Source of the DNA: Ophioceras dolichostomum
Taxonomy: Eukaryota > Ascomycota > Sordariomycetes > Magnaporthales > Ophioceraceae
DNA length: 64,000 bases
NCBI GenBank assembly: GCA_003049485.1
Contig: PYST01000069.1
Coordinates: forward strand, 62,001-126,000
Direction of reading: 5' to 3'
This document shows positions 59,085 to 64,000 of the stretch, in pieces (positions within the stretch are counted from its first letter, which is position 1; the number at the start of each line of letters is the position of its first letter). The notes beneath the pieces are model-generated. The model was not told where the DNA came from. It did not search any database and worked only from the letters and a program-made list of their open reading frames with translations. Both the position numbers and the translations under genes were made by a program.

Positions 59085-60025
59085 GGTCTCAAACCAAGAT
59101 CACGGGGTGACTGACTGGCCTTGGCCTATTCTTTCTTTTTGGCTTTTGCTTCTACTTCATATTGAGTCCCCAAAACAAAAGTTGTTGATATCTGGAGCAG
59201 GCATGGCATGGTCGATATTTCGCGTCTTGTTTTTTCCGAACCCCCAATTTGTGTTAGAGATGACTTCCATTTCCCCCCCTGGCGAGCTTGCAGAGCAGAT
59301 GCTTCCCAGGCAGTTAGTTAAGTTGATAGTGCGCGCATGGACATAGAGAAAACAAGTGAGCGAGAGACAAAGGAAAAGTTCTGGGCGAGCACGTAAACTG
59401 AACAAGGATGAAGCCAGGCAGACAAAATGGCGAGATGAGATGCTGAAGTTTAGGGGAGACTCCTTGTTTGTGCGCCCTTCTTTGCGAGCACTATGTAGAG
59501 AGGATATCACGTTGTGGCTGTAGAAGGATACCTATTTTATGATGTATCTGTCTAGCTCAAGAGCCCTCCTTTTCGTCCAATTTGTTCCTCCTGACGAGAA
59601 AGCGCGCAGCCATGGGTTTCCACACAAAAATGCGCGGGGGAGTAGCTAGGAGGGATCCCAATATTCCAGTCTAGATTTTTGTAGCTAGAGTTCGTTGTAT
59701 CAGCACATGTCGCCCTTCGTGGTGAATAATCCGAGCAAGAATCGGTTCAGTCTTACCTTGCACATGTTCAAGGCACGATGCCGACGTGTCCCCGTGCCGC
59801 GCGACGGCGACAAAGCGAGCGACATCGCCAGCTGTTTCGCGACTACGGAGGAGCGCTTCAGCGGCGGATGCATCATCCATTCGCACACTCTCTGTCTTGT
59901 TCGCTTGCTTCCAAGCTCTGAGGCCGTTGATCGATCGACCCGCCGTATGATGAGACAACTAACCCTCCGACAAACCGCGAATGCTCACGCCCGAAGGTTC
60001 AACGACACCTCGGTTTCCCCATCCC
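59085..60025. other. Convergent intergenic region, PhoD / Y14
   Basis: About 940 bp between two 3' ends. Short overlapping ORFs only; no RNA gene seen. Confidence 0.5.
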
Positions 60026-60766
60026 TCACTGCACGTCGTCATCCCTAGCGGACGCATCAGCAGCCGCCGCACCAGAGCCGCCCGCCCCAGCTCCACCAGG
60101 GCTACGACTCCGGGAGCGGCCGCGCCCGCCTCCCCGTCCGCCTCCGGACCTGCCCCCTCCTCCTCCACCTCCACCACCGCCTCCACCGCCGCCGCCGCCG
60201 GACCGCCCGCCGCCGGCCTTAGACGGCGGCGGGCGCACGAACGCGAAGTCGACGGACAGGGTCTGGCCGAGCAGCTCGGTGCCGTGCGCGCCGTCGATGG
60301 CGGCCCGAGCCTCCTGGAGGGTCGGGTATTCGATCAAGGCGTAGCCCTATTGCACCCCACGGTGCGCGGCAGAGACGCAAAGCAGTCAGAACTAGCACGC
60401 ACCGGCTACATCTCTCTGCATAGGTAGGCATCTCGCACAAAGAAATGTTGTTCGTCGGAAACGGAGAGGAAGGAGAGCGAAGAAAAGAAAACGAAAAAGA
60501 AAAAAACAAACCTTGACATAACCACTCCTCCGATCCAAGTTCAAATGCAGGTTCTTAATCTCGCCGTAGTCCCCAAACTTGTCCTGGAGCGTCTCCTCGT
60601 CGGCCTCCTCGTGCACGTTGGTCACCATGACGATCCAGCCCTCGATGGACCGCACCGCCGTCGCCTTGGTGTGCGTCGCCATGTCGCCCGCTTTGACGCC
60701 TGCTGTTGAATGGACAGCGCCCGCGCTCGGCGGCGCGTCGTCGACGTCCATCTCTACGTCTGCCAT
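60026..60766 (-). CDS. RBM8A: RNA-binding protein Y14/RBM8A (exon junction complex core)
   Basis: Exons 60512-60766 and 60026-60346 encode 191 residues. A short acidic N-terminus (MADVEMDVDDAPPS) leads into one RRM at about 40-120: SIEGWIVMVTNVHEEADEET (RNP2 region), KFGDYGEIKNLHLNLDRRSG, then YVKGYALIEY (RNP1) formed across the intron. The motif order EGW-x-V-x-V-HEEA and GEIKNLHLNLDRR is diagnostic for Y14, and differs from generic RRM proteins. The tail is unusual: a run of about 16 glycines, then GRGGGRGRSRSRSPGG. Y14 pairs with Mago on spliced mRNA in the nucleus and, in animals and plants, with eIF4A3, marking exon junctions. The RRM of Y14 mainly binds Mago rather than RNA. The intron is 165 bp. 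The start is the only good ATG before the RRM. Confidence 0.92.
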
Positions 60767-61446
60767 TGTGTCACTTTTTTGGATAAGGCTGTGCTTTTTC
60801 TGTTTCTGTTCTGTTTCTGTTCTGTTTTTTTTTTAGGAAGGGTGTGTTTTGCGACTGCTCCGATTTCGATTATGCGGCGACTTAGTTCTTTCGATCTGTG
60901 GTGTGGAAGGTGTTGGGTAAAGAATTTGGTGGGGTCGTGTGCAAGCTCGAAGTATTCTATCAAAGCTCAGCTCCTTCCTCCTATCAGACAAAATTGTAGA
61001 GCCGCATTTTCCTACATATCGAGTTTTCCTAGCATGTGGGTATCTTCGAGAATAACACTCCTATTGCATTTTCAATTGCTTATTTTCAGACTCACATGGC
61101 TTGCTTCTAATGGGGAGTCAGGATATTTCGACAAGAGGAACCAAGAGGAACTCGGGCCACTGAAACCAAATGTTGCCGTAAACATAGAAATCAGGTATCT
61201 GCAGACCAACCCTGTAGGTACTTTTGAATGACCCTGGATAAAAAATCTAATCGCCCATGCCAACCATATTTTACACTCACCCTTCCCGCGAACGAGGCTG
61301 CAGGCTCGCCCGCCCCTCCTACTTCCCTGAGCACACTGGGCGGGCCCCTTATCCCGCAAGGAAGCTCAGGCCGCGCATCCTCGGCGCAGCTAAACACACT
61401 TGCAGCCATAAAAAAGAAACAGCTTCAGAAGGAGTTGTCGCCATCA
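60767..61446. other. Upstream region of Y14 and 3' flank of SWP1
   Basis: Both flanking genes are on the minus strand, so this 680 bp holds the Y14 promoter/leader (T-rich near 60770-60840) and the SWP1 3' end. No gene seen. Confidence 0.5.
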
Positions 61447-62703
61447 TCATCTCTCGCCTGCCAGCCGCCTGCTCTGAACCTCTCCCAAAGCCTTCGTCCC
61501 GCTCATGAACGTCACGAACCCAACAACGCCGGTCAGCGGGAGGATGCTGAACAGGTTCCAGCCGCTGTAGTACAGGAAGAAAACCCCCTCCATAGCAAGG
61601 ATGGAACCGAAGAACGTGATGTGGGAGATTGGCGCGGCGCCGAGCGCCTTGGGTAGGTGGTTGAGGTTCGCGCCCAGCATTGCCCACTGTATTTTAAAAA
61701 ATCGTCGTCAGTCAGGATACAGCGCATTATCACAAATGCTTCTCGGTCCGATCGATGGCGGGATGTTGGCCCGGCGGGGAAGCTGCTGTAGCAAGCAAGA
61801 TAGGTTAAGGACATACGGCAAGGAGCAGACCGGGGACAGTCGCAATGACGAGCAGAGCGAAGAAGATCGACACGATCTTCGGCGGCGACTTTGGGTCGGC
61901 GCGGAACGTGTGGTGGATCTCGGGCTGCTTGGAGTAGCGGACGGGGGGCTCCGAGGCAGGAGCGGGAGAGTTGGGGTCTTGCTTGAACTCGAGGTCGAAG
62001 AGAGGCGTCAAGACAGGGTCGGACGCGCCGAAGGAGCCGATGACGATCGATGCGTGGACTGGCTTGGCTGAGTTGAGGAGTTGGGTGGGGATGTCCTTCA
62101 GGGCCTGTGTGTTGTGCCGGGAAAGAAAAGTTAGATTAAGAGCCCAAGGAGGGACGGACGGACGATCTTTCGAAGCTGTCTACAGCCTCGAGGGAGACGG
62201 GAGGAGAAGGAAGGAGGGCCATACAACTGAGACAACGCCCTTGCCGGATTCCTTCACTGCCAGAGCGAAGGGCGCCTCGAGGCCAGTCTCCTCCTCTTGG
62301 AGCAGAAGCATCGCCTGGTGTGGTCGTTTCGGCTTCCCATTTTCTGTCGCTTGGAGGATGATCTTCAGAGTATCGGTGCTGCCAAGCGAGACGGGCTTCG
62401 AGAGGGGAGTCTTCGGGCTCAACCTGGATAGCGATGCGAAAAGTCATTATAGATTAGCTTTGCGATCCGGGGCCACCAGGAGAGGAAGCCCCTGCAAATG
62501 CACGAAGCCCAGAGATGCATTGGGGAGCATCAGGGCAGGGCAGGGCAGGGCAGGATTGAGGGCGACACGCACTTCTCCTTGAAGCCATCCCCACCCTTCT
62601 TAGAGCTAATGCTGAGAGTCGCATCAGTGAAGCCCCAGGAAGAAGAAGCGGCTTCGACTGCGCCAGCTGCGGCGAGCAGCAGTAATGATCCCGAGAATCG
62701 CAT
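61447..62703 (-). CDS. SWP1: Oligosaccharyltransferase subunit Swp1/ribophorin II
   Basis: Exons 62573-62703, 62225-62423, 61817-62104 and 61447-61686 total 858 nt and 285 residues, the same size as the yeast subunit. A signal peptide (MRFSGSLLLLAAAGAVEA) starts the protein. A lumenal beta-rich part follows, with DTLKIILQATENGKPKRPHQ and APFALAVKESGKG. The C-terminus has three membrane helices: KIVSIFFALLVIATVPGLLL, the segment ISHITFFGSILAMEGVFFL, and SILPLTGVVGFVTFMSGT, as in ribophorin II/Swp1. The subunit is part of the ER-membrane oligosaccharyltransferase that transfers the dolichol-linked glycan to Asn-x-Ser/Thr. Introns 2 and 3 are phase 0 and intron 1 is phase 2; the third falls between the first and second membrane helices. 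The last residues are basic and cytosolic. Confidence 0.9.
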
Positions 62704-63076
62704 GGTTTTTTCTGTTGGATATGTGGCTTTCCCCCCAATGTGCTGTGGTGCACCTCCTGCTGTCGATTTGTTGTGTGGACAGGAGCAAGCAACCAGCTGG
62801 CAGTTTCGGAGCTCTCCTGGATCCAATCCAGAGCTTCCTGGCGACTTCAGTTACGTGGCGGCAGTGAGACCCACTTTCCGTGTCAAGGGTCGCGAAGGTC
62901 ACGTGCAGGTCACGGGCAGCCCCCAGAGTACCCCTTATACTTGATGGCTTCTACACTGCGTTTTTAAAACCGTGTTTCTGAAGGCGAAGGGACTCAATTG
63001 AAGTCCTCTGGTCTAACATCTCCTCTTTACAGCATCAGCTGTAAACGAGAGTCACAGGCAATGAAGGTGGATCTCG
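62704..63076. other. Gap upstream of SWP1
   Basis: This 370 bp is the SWP1 promoter/leader and the 3' flank of the cyclase gene. No ORF of note. Confidence 0.5.
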
Positions 63077-64000
63077 TTATAGTTCATCCTTCTTTCTCCC
63101 ATCCTGAGATCCTAAGAGGAGAGAGTCCAGCTCCATCCACTCAGCCGTGAACGCCGTAATTATCTTTGCCCAGTCCTGCATGGTCGGCCCGTCCAGGTGC
63201 TCTGCATCGTCCTCCATGGTGTGCCACACATCTGGGAACGGAGATGGGATGATGTGCAGCACGTCGACCCCGCGCTCGAGGAAAGGGACGTGGTCATCCA
63301 GCACAAACCCCGGCATAAACTGCTCCTTGTCTGAGTCTGTCAGGAAGGGTAGTGATGGATGCGTCTGCAGGAGGCCCAGCTTCCGCATGCGGTCCTCGAT
63401 TTTGGCCAGGTTCTGGTACGCCCAGTGCGTCTTTTGGAAGTACGAGGGGACGCGGGGGTTGAGGGCTCCGAGGAGGTCGAGTAGCACAAAGAGGCTGATC
63501 GACTTGATGGGACTCGCGTGGATGGACGAGGCTGGGTGTATCTCGGACTCCCAAGCAGAGGCGAGGGCCCTAGTCGGTGAGGTTTGTCAGCTATGTAAAA
63601 TAAGGGTCTCAGCAATCTGATTCTTACCTGGCGCCATACAGGGAGTCCTCGTCGGTCCACTGCACCCAGGCCTCCTCCCCATCGAGCAACAGGATCTGGA
63701 CGCCTCTTTCTTCTTCCAATCCGTCTCCAGCTTCGCCATTAGCCAGCATAGTGGCCCATTTCTTCGTCAGCGCCCAGTCTATGCTCCTAGCCACGTGCAT
63801 CAGCATAGCGCACGACGCGGCGCTGTCCGTGGCTCCGGTGAACCCCTCCGGTTTGTAGAGGCTGTCATAGTGCGCCACCAGCGTCAACCTGCCGACATCG
63901 CCGACAGCCGCCCACGGCGGGTCCCGCCGGAGGATGAGGTTGCGGAAGGGCACGTCCTGGTCCTGTGTGGCCGGGGTCTTGGACGTGGAATTATGCCACG
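63077..64000 (-). CDS. Glutaminyl-peptide cyclotransferase (M28-fold), 5' end missing
   Basis: Exons 63628-64000 (continuing beyond the window) and 63077-63569 are joined by a GTAAGA intron; the spliced junction reads YGARALASAW. The enzyme converts N-terminal Gln (or Glu) of proteins to pyroglutamate, usually in the secretory pathway. The zinc ligands of animal glutaminyl cyclases are recognisable: Asp in GATDSAASCAML, Glu in LLLDGEEAWVQWTDEDSLYG and His in IIPSPFPDVWHTMEDD. The catalytic aspartates fit DLLGALNPRVPSYF and VLDDHVPFLERGVDVLH. The signal peptide or membrane anchor expected at the N-terminus lies outside the window. A related M28 aminopeptidase is unlikely, because the DGEEA and SLYGAR motifs are cyclase-specific. 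The C-terminus ends shortly after the last helix. Confidence 0.92.

Noticed and set aside
1..64000. tRNA, rRNA, CRISPR or transposon genes
   Set aside because: I looked for T-arm GGTTCGA patterns, 5S-like sequence, regularly spaced short repeats and transposase motifs; none could be supported by eye. A tRNA scan and repeat masking would settle this.

Overview
The window is nuclear DNA of a filamentous ascomycete (Pezizomycotina, most likely a Sordariomycete). The evidence is short spliceosomal introns with GT(A/G)AGT-type donors and GCTAAC/GCTGAC branch sites, CT-rich leaders, long intergenic spaces, and proteins of clearly fungal type (Ste20 kinase, Scp160, ataxin-10/Ctr86, Med13, Swp1, a DUF3433 relic and an NB-ARC/TPR NLR). 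It is not bacterial: there are no operons, CRISPR arrays or insertion sequences. Gene models were built by hand from splice signals and reading phase; in every complete intact model the exon lengths sum to a multiple of three.

Layout, left to right. Positions 1-135 hold the 3' end of a short-chain dehydrogenase gene. After a 4 kb gene-free stretch comes a Ste20/PAK kinase (minus, 4172-7316), then about 8 kb with no gene I can support, including a 142 bp GA microsatellite with one unresolved base. A conserved pair follows: the KH-domain protein Scp160/vigilin (plus, 15549-19826) and an ataxin-10/Ctr86 protein (minus, 21405-24643).

Positions of about 25-39 kb form an accessory block of broken or fast-evolving genes. 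It contains two stretches of decayed coding sequence, a DUF3433 relic with a frameshift, a large NLR (plus, 30805-35369), and a degraded member of a fungal family of unknown function (minus, about 36.4-38.7 kb). The NLR combines an alpha/beta-hydrolase domain, NB-ARC and TPRs. Its TPR region is a nearly perfect 126 bp tandem array of 12 units that differ mostly at a few amino-acid positions. Its hydrolase exon carries an apparent 2 bp deletion at the catalytic Ser motif, which an alternative splice acceptor could bypass. This block is the most interesting part of the window.

From 39.5 kb onward the window returns to conserved genes: 5'-methylthioadenosine phosphorylase, Mediator subunit Med13, the ribosome-biogenesis WD40 protein Enp2/NOL10, a small single-pass membrane protein, a large PhoD-like phosphatase, the exon-junction RNA-binding protein Y14/RBM8A, the oligosaccharyltransferase subunit Swp1, and a glutaminyl cyclase cut by the window end. 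These genes act in separate processes (methionine salvage, transcription, rRNA processing, mRNA fate, N-glycosylation), so they are neighbours and not a pathway. The 25-39 kb block is the only part with a coherent theme: self/non-self recognition and gene decay.
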